Part shown: piece by piece, positions 36,801-43,496 of the stretch
Layout: each line of letters starts with the position of its first letter
How positions within the stretch are numbered: position 1 is the stretch's first letter
Source: Chryseobacterium indologenes
GTDB lineage: Bacteria > Bacteroidota > Bacteroidia > Flavobacteriales > Weeksellaceae
DNA length: 64,000 nt
Assembly (NCBI RefSeq): GCF_001295265.1
Contig: NZ_LJOD01000004.1
Coordinates: forward strand, 248,001 to 312,000
Direction: 5' to 3'
Translations under genes and position numbers: made by a program
The notes under the pieces: model-generated
Database searches by the model: none
The model's input: only the letters and a program-made list of their open reading frames with translations
What the model was told of the DNA's origin: nothing

Positions 36801-37576
36801 GTATAGGCAATCCCATTCCGGTATACCTGAATATTTTTTTTCCTTGCTTTATATAAAAAATTAATATCAAATTTATCATTGGAAGGGGCTGTTCCTCCAT
36901 AGGATATTTTTATAATATTAGGAATGTTGTTTTCAACCTGATAGGTATAATGAATCTCATTACTGAAAGCGTCCGAAAAAACGGAAATATAATGCTGCCC
37001 TGAAATTAATTCTTTATACTTTGCTATTTTTCCGTCCGGATACTGAATTACAAAAGAAAATTCCCCGGAAGTCTGCTTGGTGATCTTTAATTTGGAAAAT
37101 CTTTGGGTAGCATAATTGGTTTCGGTAACTTTAATTAATCTCTGACCATCCAGGTAATAAGGATCTGTACTGTCAAACTGTACCCCCATGGTAATCCCGT
37201 CGATTTCTTTACTTTTCCCTCCCTGGGTAATGGAAGAAAGCCCTACGATATTCCAGCCCCATCCCGCCTGCCCATTAGCGCTCTGGCTATTATACGCCAG
37301 TGAGATATTAGGCTGAAAGCTATGTACTCCTTTTACAATTTCTATGGGCAAAATATAGGTAAGAGCACCGGCCTCATTAACATTCATTTCGGCTTTAACG
37401 GAAGGAATGAGTACATCGGAAGTTGTTTTCCCTAACGAACCGGAAGTTGTATTCTCCGCGTATCCGGCTGTACTGTACTGTAATGGAATTTCCTGAATTT
37501 CCTGCGCCTTCAGCAACAAAAAAGTTGAAAAAAATACACTTAAAAAATATAATTTTCGCTTCATCATTTTTACCAT
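30818..37576 (-). CDS. RHS polymorphic toxin with zinc-metallopeptidase tip
   Basis: 2252 aa. The first ATG overlaps the previous stop; the MMKRK starts 3-4 codons later are equally plausible. Order: signal peptide (to about 28); SpvB/TcaC-like N-terminus (about 35-330, with LPIEIVKGVHSFQPNISLAY); FG-GAP/VCBS units (about 349, 502, 614 and 722, e.g. GDFNNDGLVDFL, GDFNGDGLTDFL); YD/RHS repeats (about 1020-1790); RHS core (about 1780-1895, ending NARLYDPVMRKFLSPD then YVYNNPLLYVDLDGNE); a hydrophobic Gly/Ala linker to NHVAH at 2072; variable tip 2073-2252. The tip holds VHELIHAMG (His2186), an HExxH zincin motif, suggesting a peptidase toxin. Fourth in order: TPR, LTD-T9SS, RHS, immunity candidate. 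Confidence 0.92.
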   Translation of the reverse strand: MVKMMKRKLYFLSVFFSTFLLLKAQEIQEIPLQYSTAGYAENTTSGSLGKTTSDVLIPSVKAEMNVNEAGALTYILPIEIVKGVHSFQPNISLAYNSQSANGQAGWGWNIVGLSSITQGGKSKEIDGITMGVQFDSTDPYYLDGQRLIKVTETNYATQRFSKLKITKQTSGEFSFVIQYPDGKIAKYKELISGQHYISVFSDAFSNEIHYTYQVENNIPNIIKISYGGTAPSNDKFDINFLYKARKKNIQVYRNGIAYTNSKVLYEINSGTTYTSPSLYRKYTLSHDFIEDNSVERLRTISVSNENGETLKPLNFNYNTANQGTVRIMSRLQSGLGSATGLGSVTMGDFLGDNAEKIQPVFQIRSAAGGYGLKVGAGAESFPLSIENNHSGTQLFSGKVLDFNNKITEKDQLINVYENFTGTGDPNSSNNPGNQQLKDEAVFQVKNLITGEERKITVPLKGGMIEVQNYIPPDPYDNYSSGSYETSYTRDHTRRNYVQGDFNNDGLVDFLIIESHNVNRTDRVYWAEIGKTNSGTAVQLNPVLLNEGTISLYNKDIYPIEFDGDGLPELLTVDKYTAKLTVYKIDFTANSLRALVSDQALSDFGSDTPLFLGDFNGDGLTDFLTPQKVYAIPEDDNSGVKMGNTYFQMQTEALLWWKYTGNGKTFIKNQEDYTQQKIAYLKPSQSNYIKRSTFWQKFWNGKPDEYAYTRYSTHNIIITDFNNDGRSDIITLNKIGSAKYNVDGSLSNVPINNLSNILTRMTSPLNYQTFNSDITNRMNFYENKNLQGGTFQMLTTYSIENQKISPLSLIVSATNFDYLNTSKTGVYIYDPLGGDSFSYQGESTNITIDNSNFLEKQIQEVNNGTDVVQRVDYRNMITSPNNTESTYLYKAQDFKYPYFVHQANPVLYMAHKIHTVFDGKILSKEYRYENGIQHLTGKGFLGFQKTYTSDAYESEIKNGKYVNKYPARAVFWNILTGDPEMDNVTVKSTYGGINKFFTENTVTNKKYDKGNHQYLILSTDEVSKDYLKKITISKKYEYDENDDLKLKTAYTDYSGVGSSISKYTYKPEFSNGNHYFYGKISSVENTTYKDGLSFTTRDESDYFQNGNVSETRKYGNQPNASPVVNTYTYDSAGNTKTETVSVTGIAPQTVTYEYDATNRYVNKTITPDGLSSTANINVLGRTISEVSSLGLTTSYTYDTWGNITDITDFLGKKTTISKSVADVSSGGVYNLHKKREGGVETIVTFDKFDREIQSKTQSVNNKWMVSKTEYDVLGRKIKISESAFEGEPVKWNTIEYDELSRPVKNIAFTGKVITTCYEGMKVTVDDGYKKSSKTLDAMGHVVRQQDHGGVLIFSYYPNGALKETNYEGIKTKFEIDGWGNKSKMTDPSAGTFTYEYDGLSRITKETNPKGYTLYTYDDLGRPLTEKTYGNTPAENTNIEKTYTYNGQTKLPETITGTSNGNTFTYTTYYDQYYRIKGKKEQTPAFTYTSSTTFDSFGRGDVVNISTFLPNSNYTSVSSVKNVYDANGVLIQQNNNDTGAMIWHLSDINAQGKITQMEYGNGYTITNQYNPGDFSLFNTKHQNTTNGNVALDIDYNYDVNKGVLNWRRNNTFGKKEDFTYDKLNRLLSETVNGVLTNEYTYDKRGRITSNTELGKYNYNESDYKLQGINFNANGQNVNTQRGFATITYNAFKSPNTITGNNDNISFGYNILKSRYSMKSTTTGKQKFYSSDFAIEISRKLGKYGGTLEIITYLTGDPYSANYIKREYLKNGVLEEDKNYFLHRDNLGSILGITKADGSVVEKRFFDAWGNLKALTNTSGQLITDPQQLASGDLFLDRGYTGHEHLWKAGLINMNARLYDPVMRKFLSPDNLVQDPFNTQNYDRFGYVYNNPLLYVDLDGNEISLGVAVVIGVAVALTTKVIINMINGIPIWYGLGKSAFMGAVSGAISFGIGSAATSAFGEAVSIGKALFEAGMHAYTGGVMSALDGGSFGAGALSGAISSMMASSIQGLGTDFGASKAAGKMMYNNFGKDLMKTTMIVTGGLSGGISAAIAGGNFWDGFKQGIISAGLNHVAHVVDNWMDTGEESESSRFESQKDLDDYINKNIGNKKKIEEALSTKIVLINDKNMPQGYQWGAYGDVIATSDGHAIGGVTFPTADNNTKSVIYIAPNAKFRSGIELPGSSNVYIVHELIHAMGLAKGFIGSENAPSTYNVAYFKAYGDQTNASFYRFPGMYNYNPAESWRRLPSFINTGLKR

Positions 37577-38751
37577 TTTAAGATGTTTTTAGACACGACC
37601 TGCCCCGTACTAAGTATAAAATTTGCGATAAACACTCCAGGGAGCTGATTCTGAAGGTTAAAAGTAGTGGTATTAACTCCTGCTCCGGGAGCAAAACCAT
37701 AAACTGCTGTTCCTGATGAATTAAATACCTGGATATTATTTATTTTATTTAAGGCAGGCCCGTTCCATATAAGGGTTACATTATAGGAATCTGATGCTTT
37801 TGTAGGATTGGGAGATATAGTGATACTGTTTTTTATGAGTTCCAGCTCATCTGCAGAAAGCCCGGATGATCCGGTATCTGGCACATTTTCACTGGTGCAT
37901 CCTCCTCCGGCAATTAAATTACCGGCGCTGTCATAGGTAAAACAGGAGCTTCCACCAGTCGTGTCCGATTCATTGGGAGATTGGGAAACTTTTTCAATAG
38001 TGACAGGACATGTCTTATCCACTAAAATATTAACGTTTTCGCTCCAGTCCAAATAGGAATAGTACTGCTGAAAATCATCCCTTACAATATCATCATAGCT
38101 CTGTGTAGCAGGTACGTAATTGGCAGCAAGCGGATTGGGTGCGGCTTCATAATTGATATGCGGATAAGTATCGGGATTGTATTGTAAAGAATTTATATAA
38201 TAGAACTGGGAAGGATCCTGATAAATATTTTTTATAAAATTAGGGGCCGGCTCATCAATATACTCCCACATATATTTACTCTTATTAAGGAAATTGTAGC
38301 CATTAAAGGTATATCCTAAGGTTATTTCCTCTCTTTTATTTCTGAGGATAATATCATCCTGTAAGATAATCTGGTTTTCTTTTCCTGCTGTTGTACTAAA
38401 ATACTCGGTGAAAGGAGTCGTATTGTAAGGTAAGGTGCTGTAGGCGATCACCATGAATTCGCCTTTCTTAATAACCTTTTCGGGCAGCCAGAACGTTTTC
38501 AGCAGATCTTTTATATACCAGTTTTTGAGATTAACATCTTTATCGCTGTAATTATATATTTCTATAAACTCTCCCCTATGATGTTTTTTAGCATCCATAA
38601 TTTCCCAGGTGGGGGCTCCGTTTATTTTTTTGTTGAAATACAATTTTTCGTTATAGGGCGTATTGTAATATACTTCCGTAATCAACAACTGGGAGTAGAA
38701 AAGCTGCCCTGAAAGGAACAGGAGAAAACAAGCAGTTGATTTCATTGTCAT
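37570..38751 (-). CDS. lamin-tail domain protein with T9SS type A sorting domain
   Basis: 393 aa; start chosen at the ATG that overlaps the upstream stop (ATGA); another ATG lies two codons on. Signal peptide to about GQLFYSQ. Residues 22-150 form a lamin-tail (LTD) domain: LITEVYYNTPYNE, RGEFIEIYNYSDKDVNLKNW, WLPEKVIKKGEFMVIAYS. A variable middle is followed by a short piece similar to RHS-type text (SCFTYDSAGNLIAGGGC). The last 85 residues are a type A sorting domain (ITISPNPTKASDSYNV, PGVFIANFILSTGQVVSKNI). It should reach the surface by T9SS. Its stop overlaps the RHS start, so it is coupled to the RHS toxin and may help display or release it. Confidence 0.85.
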   Translation of the reverse strand: MTMKSTACFLLFLSGQLFYSQLLITEVYYNTPYNEKLYFNKKINGAPTWEIMDAKKHHRGEFIEIYNYSDKDVNLKNWYIKDLLKTFWLPEKVIKKGEFMVIAYSTLPYNTTPFTEYFSTTAGKENQIILQDDIILRNKREEITLGYTFNGYNFLNKSKYMWEYIDEPAPNFIKNIYQDPSQFYYINSLQYNPDTYPHINYEAAPNPLAANYVPATQSYDDIVRDDFQQYYSYLDWSENVNILVDKTCPVTIEKVSQSPNESDTTGGSSCFTYDSAGNLIAGGGCTSENVPDTGSSGLSADELELIKNSITISPNPTKASDSYNVTLIWNGPALNKINNIQVFNSSGTAVYGFAPGAGVNTTTFNLQNQLPGVFIANFILSTGQVVSKNILKW

Positions 38752-40088
38752 AGCTTATTTATTAGTTTTTGTAGATTTTGCAGATGCACAGGTTTTCCGG
38801 AAGCCCTGTTCTGATTCATCAGGGCTATGGATTTGATGAGGGGGTCTCCATTTCCGAAGTATGGCTTAGGATTGGAAACCACATTCAGGATTTTGCTTTT
38901 TCCTTCCGTATCACCGTTTTTTGCATAATATTTTGCGATTAATACATTCATACGGTCAATAGAATGGGTATTGGAGGTACCAAACATATTCCTGCACTGC
39001 AGCATTATTTTATCCCTGGCCGCATCCGGCTGATTTCTGAGAATATCAAGTTTTATTTTCCGGGTATTGAGCTCAAATTTCTTATCAGGACTATCCACAT
39101 CAGCTTCTAAAAACTGAAGCAGCGGATTGAGCTGTGAGGGTAAAGGAGTATTCTGATCTTCCGCTTTTTTCAAATGAACATCCAGCAATGCAATACCGGA
39201 CCAAAATGTATTTTTCAAAGTATGGTTCTGGGTTTCAATACTGATTAAAAGATCAAATCTTTTCTGAAGTTTTGACAAATCCCGGATATATTTCAGAAAA
39301 AGAGGATCCTGCTTATCGATACCGTTATAATAAGCAACAGCCTTATTAAGAGCTTCCTGGTTATTTTTTTCTTTTCTGTACCTCTGCACAATCAAACTAT
39401 GAAGTTCCCTGATATGTTGTTTTCTGTCAGGAGAAGCAGGTTTCGCCAGCAGGGTATTTAATTTTGTTTCCAGTTCTGAGTTAGAAGCATCTTCAAACCT
39501 TTTCTTGAAATTTTTATATTGATTTTTTCTGTGACTTTTTAAGGATACATTACTATTTGGATTCTGTGAATCGGCATTACAGTCCAGCAATCTTTTAATT
39601 TTAACAAATTGCTCCTGCAGGTTCTTATTATCCGGATGCTTTTGAACAAAAATTTCATATTTCTGCTTAATATCATCCAGTAATCTTCCATTAAAGTTAA
39701 TCGCCTTTTTAATTTTTTTATTGCCCAAAGCCGCATTAAAGTATTCCCTGTACAGCCTTTGCTTGATCTCAAGATTATCAGGATTTAGAAGGAGGGCAGA
39801 TTGGAACATCAATATCACTTCCCATTCCTTTTTTTTCTGGGCAAGCAAAACCTTTCTCAATCCGTCATAAGCCCGAATTTCATTGGGATACTGTAAAATG
39901 ATCTGCTGGTAAATCTGTTTTGCCTGACTGCTGTTCCCCTGCTTTCTGAGAACTTTAGCATTTTTCAATAATGCATCCACATCAAGAGAACCTGTCAGGT
40001 TTTTGCTTCCTGAAAATAAATAATTGGGAAAAATTACGGAGAGTGCCCCTAGAGAGCCTAGTACAATAAATTTTCTTCTGGTTATCAT
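38748..40088 (-). CDS. TPR protein, first gene of the RHS operon
   Basis: 446 aa. The N-terminus (MITRRKFIVLGSLGALSVIF) has paired Arg followed by a hydrophobic run, like a Tat or membrane-anchor signal. Residues 40-160 contain TPR-type helices (ALLKNAKVLRKQGNSSQAKQ, YPNEIRAYDGLRKVLLAQKK, SALLLNPDNLEIKQRLYREY). The rest is also helical, with Lys-rich segments. No enzyme motif. It overlaps the next gene by 4 bp and has a strong promoter 96 bp upstream, so it leads the four-gene RHS unit. A scaffold or chaperone-like role for the RHS or LTD protein is possible but unproven. Confidence 0.75.
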   Translation of the reverse strand: MITRRKFIVLGSLGALSVIFPNYLFSGSKNLTGSLDVDALLKNAKVLRKQGNSSQAKQIYQQIILQYPNEIRAYDGLRKVLLAQKKKEWEVILMFQSALLLNPDNLEIKQRLYREYFNAALGNKKIKKAINFNGRLLDDIKQKYEIFVQKHPDNKNLQEQFVKIKRLLDCNADSQNPNSNVSLKSHRKNQYKNFKKRFEDASNSELETKLNTLLAKPASPDRKQHIRELHSLIVQRYRKEKNNQEALNKAVAYYNGIDKQDPLFLKYIRDLSKLQKRFDLLISIETQNHTLKNTFWSGIALLDVHLKKAEDQNTPLPSQLNPLLQFLEADVDSPDKKFELNTRKIKLDILRNQPDAARDKIMLQCRNMFGTSNTHSIDRMNVLIAKYYAKNGDTEGKSKILNVVSNPKPYFGNGDPLIKSIALMNQNRASGKPVHLQNLQKLINKL

Positions 40089-40183
40089 TATGTTTTATTT
40101 AAAAAAGGGAAGACAGGATCTCACGGCCTGTATTTTTCTACCACGAAGGTTGTAAATTCAATTGTTTGACTTCCCCTTGATGG

Positions 40184-40213
40184 CAAATATAATATTTTTT
40201 TCATTTCTCACAA
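40184..40213 (-). promoter_or_regulatory. promoter of the TPR-LTD-RHS-immunity operon
   Basis: On the minus strand: TTG, 19-nt spacer, TATATTTG. This matches the Bacteroidota sigma-A pattern (TTG-N17-23-TAnnTTTG) fully. The start of the TPR gene is 96 nt downstream, leaving a long 5' leader. Confidence 0.75.
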
Positions 40214-40517
40214 CACGGTGGGTAATTTTGTTAAAAACATTCCTTTTTTGGGCAAATAAATTACATGTTTACAAAACTTTTATTTAAAAAAATTCTCTAC
40301 AATATTATATTTATAGATAAAAATTTGGCTTAAATAATTTTATTTATCACACTTTCAGCACCAATTCTATTTACCGCTTATTTAAATTTCTCATTTCTCC
40401 CTTTCAAAATCCGCTGAAATCCGCTGAATAGCAAACTAACTCTCAACTCTACCCTCTTTCTATAAAAATAAATTCAAGATAAAATATAATACGTCAAGTT
40501 TTGGCGCTATGCTCTAA

Positions 40518-40525
40518 TATCTTTG
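40518..40525 (+). promoter_or_regulatory. -7 promoter box for the 625-aa protein/Tae4 operon
   Basis: TATCTTTG, matching TAnnTTTG, 76 nt before the ATG at 40602. No TTG is found at the usual -33 distance. Confidence 0.45.
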
Positions 40526-40601
40526 ATTCAATCACTTAAGAGATTACACCTTATCAAAAGCGCGCCAAAAAACTATTTATTAATCTTAAAAATTTATTTT
40601 C

Positions 40602-42479
40602 ATGGACAAGTCATCATGTATTATTAAACCTCCTTTTGTAAAGCTGGAGGATAAAGGAGAAGCATCAATCTTAAATTATAACCTGCCCCAGCAAACCACC
40701 TACAATTCTGTAAGTTATGTGGGGCTTAATATCCGTAAGGAATTATTTAAGAAAGAACAGTATACTCAAACACAGTCTACTTACTGGACAGCTATTGATG
40801 AAATAAAACAGCTCAATACACAGGGTATCAAAGAGGCCATCAAAACGGATAATAACCTTATTCAGAATTTTGCTGTTCTTGATAAGAACATTAAACTTCA
40901 GGCAACAGAATTATCAGCCATCACCAAAACAACTTTACTGAACAAGCTGCAACAGGCGAAAACTATTTCACCAGAGCTCATTCAGCTGCAGGCTGTAAAA
41001 AATGACGGGACAAGAATTGCAGAAGTAAAAAGTGTACTTCCCACCGTCAACATTAAGGATGTTGTAAAAGCAGAATTCATTGACGATGATTTAATTGCCC
41101 AAAAGCTATCCAAAGGCCTGATGCCTGTAGCCGTTGAACGTTTTTCAAAAAAACCCGAAGTATTGTATGTTCCAAGACCTAAAGAGGCCAATCCTACATT
41201 AAGTATGGTTTTACACCTTAAAATGGCTTCTTATCTTGGAGATTACGGGGCCGGGCAAACCGTTAAAACATTCTCATTACTTCCCGGAGAAAAAACAACC
41301 ATCACCGTTCGCTCTTATCAGCACGATGAAACCAAAAAAGAACAGTCGCAAAATGTACTGGACAGTTACAGCGAATCAAGTGCAGACGATCTTCAGAATA
41401 CAGTAGAAAAAGAAACCCAATTCACCACAGGGTCTTCTAAAGAGGAAACCACTTCAAAAACTGGTGGATGGAATGCCGGTGGCAGCATTGGTCTTAACCT
41501 TGGGTTCTTATCCATTGGCGGCGGTGGCGGCGGACAGGGAAGCAATACCGAAGGATCTACTTTCAATTCCAGTGTACAGACGCAGGTAAGCAATCTTGTA
41601 GGATCTGTAAGCCATCATGTATCCAAAGCAGACAGCATGCGTCAGATTGAAGTGAATTCTGAAAGCAGCAGCGTTCGTATTAATGAAAACGAAGAGACTA
41701 TTGTCCGCGAGCTTGAAAACATTAATAAGAGCCGTGTGCTGAACTTTGTTTTCCGTCAATTATTACAGGAATATTTCAGTATCACTTATCTGTACGATGT
41801 TTCATTTGTTTATTATAATGGCTTCCCTGAAAGCAAGAGAACGGTAAAATTAGCTCAGCTTCCGGAATTGCTTAAAGAAATATTAGTGGATGACACTGCG
41901 GTAAATGAAGTTAAAAACCAAGTATACAGCTATCTGTGCAGCATTTATGATTTCCAGGGTACCCCATCAAGCTTTATTGAAAAAGTTGAAGAAAAACTTG
42001 GAAACTGCATCAATCCTGAAATTCCGGCAAAAACAACGTATTATGTACGTAAGCGAAAAGGTTTAAAGCAGGTTTATAAAGATAAATCGGTAGACGGGAT
42101 TATTCTGGATGTTACCCACAGGGTAATGCGTACCCCGTCTCTTGTTGTAGATGCATTATTAGGCCAGGGAGAAGCACTGGATTGCTACAACCAAAACTTA
42201 CAGGGTTCTGCTGTAGAAGCTGCTGAATTAAACAATGAGGCTTTAGGATTGCAGAATTCAGGAATGAGATCTTCCATGGAGCAATCTGATAAGCGTCTGG
42301 AGATAGAAAACCAAAAATGGGAACAGGAAAAAGAGCGGATCAGTCAAGCGATGAAAATTATTGATGAAATTGGCGACCCTGCCGAGAAAGCCAAACTGTA
42401 CAAAAGGATTTTCTCAGAATGCTGCGATGTACCCCAAAGCGGAGGGTGCGGCTGTACTCCTGCTCCAGAAAAAGTATAA
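40602..42479 (+). CDS. cytosolic Gly-rich/coiled-coil protein of unknown function
   Basis: 625 aa, no signal peptide. Residues 200-260 contain a beta-type segment (MVLHLKMASYLGDYGAGQ, LLPGEKTTITVRSYQHDE). A Ser/Thr/Glu-rich stretch is followed by a Gly-rich patch at about 290-315 (NLGFLSIGGGGGGQG), then a Ser-rich polar segment, a helical region at 350-480, and a probable coiled coil at 540-600 (RSSMEQSDKRLEIENQKWEQ). The end is Cys/Gly-rich (SECCDVPQSGGCGC). I do not recognise the family. It lies 62 bp upstream of a Tae4-like amidase with a hairpin between, and shares a divergent region with the RHS operon, so a role in packing or delivering the amidase is an inviting but untested idea. Confidence 0.75.
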   Translation: MDKSSCIIKPPFVKLEDKGEASILNYNLPQQTTYNSVSYVGLNIRKELFKKEQYTQTQSTYWTAIDEIKQLNTQGIKEAIKTDNNLIQNFAVLDKNIKLQATELSAITKTTLLNKLQQAKTISPELIQLQAVKNDGTRIAEVKSVLPTVNIKDVVKAEFIDDDLIAQKLSKGLMPVAVERFSKKPEVLYVPRPKEANPTLSMVLHLKMASYLGDYGAGQTVKTFSLLPGEKTTITVRSYQHDETKKEQSQNVLDSYSESSADDLQNTVEKETQFTTGSSKEETTSKTGGWNAGGSIGLNLGFLSIGGGGGGQGSNTEGSTFNSSVQTQVSNLVGSVSHHVSKADSMRQIEVNSESSSVRINENEETIVRELENINKSRVLNFVFRQLLQEYFSITYLYDVSFVYYNGFPESKRTVKLAQLPELLKEILVDDTAVNEVKNQVYSYLCSIYDFQGTPSSFIEKVEEKLGNCINPEIPAKTTYYVRKRKGLKQVYKDKSVDGIILDVTHRVMRTPSLVVDALLGQGEALDCYNQNLQGSAVEAAELNNEALGLQNSGMRSSMEQSDKRLEIENQKWEQEKERISQAMKIIDEIGDPAEKAKLYKRIFSECCDVPQSGGCGCTPAPEKV

Positions 42480-42494
42480 ATAATCAATCACCTT

Positions 42495-42523
42495 ATCCGT
42501 TATGGTGAAAGGCCATAACGGAT
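42495..42523 (+). promoter_or_regulatory. strong intra-operon hairpin before the Tae4-like gene
   Basis: Perfect 11-bp stem ATCCGTTATGG/CCATAACGGAT with a 7-nt loop, followed by only TTTT. It could be a leaky terminator or mRNA processing site that lowers amidase expression relative to the 625-aa protein. Confidence 0.6.
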
Positions 42524-42541
42524 TTTCAAAATCACATTACT

Positions 42542-43312
42542 ATGGCAAATAATTTTAAAAACCCATGGGAAAGCAATACATGGGGGCAAGGCAGCGAAGA
42601 ATTTACCCGATGGCTGCCTGAAGATGCCGCCTATTTTACAGGAGTTAATCCCAATACGGGTGAAAGTGCAAATGATCTTGATTTCTTTTCTCCTGAATCT
42701 CAAAACGGAAGCATTAAAACGATCTGGGATTATGATAAGATTAAAAAGAATTATCAGAAAGACGGACAATTGATATTAAAAAAGGAATATAATGCCGGAA
42801 CATCAGGTCCTATGAAAGACCGATGGAAAAGCTTATTTGGAGAAAACACCTGCGCTATTAAACTCTCGTGGGCACTCAACAATGCAGGATATTATATTCC
42901 CGAGCATACAACCTCAAATAAAAGAAGTACCTGGACAGGCAATATCAACTCCAAACATCAGTATATTCTTTCTGCTGATGAAATGGGAACTTATCTAAAA
43001 CAGAAATTGGGTACACCGACTCTTAAATCAGACGGACCTATTAAATCGGACGATGAATTAGACACCTTCATTGCAGAAACAAAAAAATGGAAAAGTTATG
43101 GAGGTATTATTTATCTGGACTCTCATAATTACGAAGAATACGGTGCAACAGGACATGTAGATCTGGTGTATGAAGATTCAGGCGGAGACGCCCGTATATA
43201 TGGCATGGATGAAGAACTGGATAACTATATAGACTGGCGTAACGGAGATTGGTTTAACAGTGACTCTCAGCTAGAAGTCTATATATGGCTTCTGAAAGGG
43301 GAGAAACGTTAA
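42542..43312 (+). CDS. Tae4-like peptidoglycan amidase effector
   Basis: 256 aa, no signal peptide. The C-terminal two-thirds match type VI secretion amidase effector 4 (NlpC/P60-like fold): NTCAIKLSWALNNAGYYIPE with catalytic Cys104, GATGHVDLVYEDSGGDARIY with His205 and, 11 residues on, Asp216, the spacing seen in Tae4. Tae4 enzymes cut the D-Glu-mDAP bond of peptidoglycan peptides and kill neighbouring cells from the periplasm. An extra N-terminal region of about 60 residues (NPWESNTWGQGSEEF) precedes the domain and might carry a delivery signal. There is no small Tai4-like immunity gene next to it, and no T6SS genes are in the window. A terminator follows. Confidence 0.85.
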   Translation: MANNFKNPWESNTWGQGSEEFTRWLPEDAAYFTGVNPNTGESANDLDFFSPESQNGSIKTIWDYDKIKKNYQKDGQLILKKEYNAGTSGPMKDRWKSLFGENTCAIKLSWALNNAGYYIPEHTTSNKRSTWTGNINSKHQYILSADEMGTYLKQKLGTPTLKSDGPIKSDDELDTFIAETKKWKSYGGIIYLDSHNYEEYGATGHVDLVYEDSGGDARIYGMDEELDNYIDWRNGDWFNSDSQLEVYIWLLKGEKR

Positions 43313-43361
43313 CTTTTTTATCCGGTTTCAAACTCAGTTATTATCTTTTTCTGATAATATC

Positions 43362-43396
43362 AAGAGGCTATCCCACTTTTGGAATAGTCTCTTTTC
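43362..43396 (+). terminator. terminator of the Tae4-like gene
   Basis: Stem AAGAGGCTATCC/GGAATAGTCTCTT (one bulge, one G-U) then TTTTCTATTT. It separates the amidase gene from the next gene. Confidence 0.75.
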
Positions 43397-43496
43397 TATT
43401 TCATACAGAAGGTTTTCAAAGAAATAAGATTACCCTTTTGGGGTATTGCTTCAAGCCGGCAAAAATGCAAAATTTGTAATACTAAATACCTCTGTC

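Larger units (their letters stand above)
40089..40601. other. divergent intergenic region between the two effector operons
   Basis: 513 bp without a gene, holding the minus-strand RHS promoter (40184-40213) and a plus-strand -7 box (40518-40525). A 10-bp exact tandem repeat AATCCGCTGA lies at 40408-40427, between the two promoters, and could be an operator. The rest is AT-rich. Confidence 0.6.
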
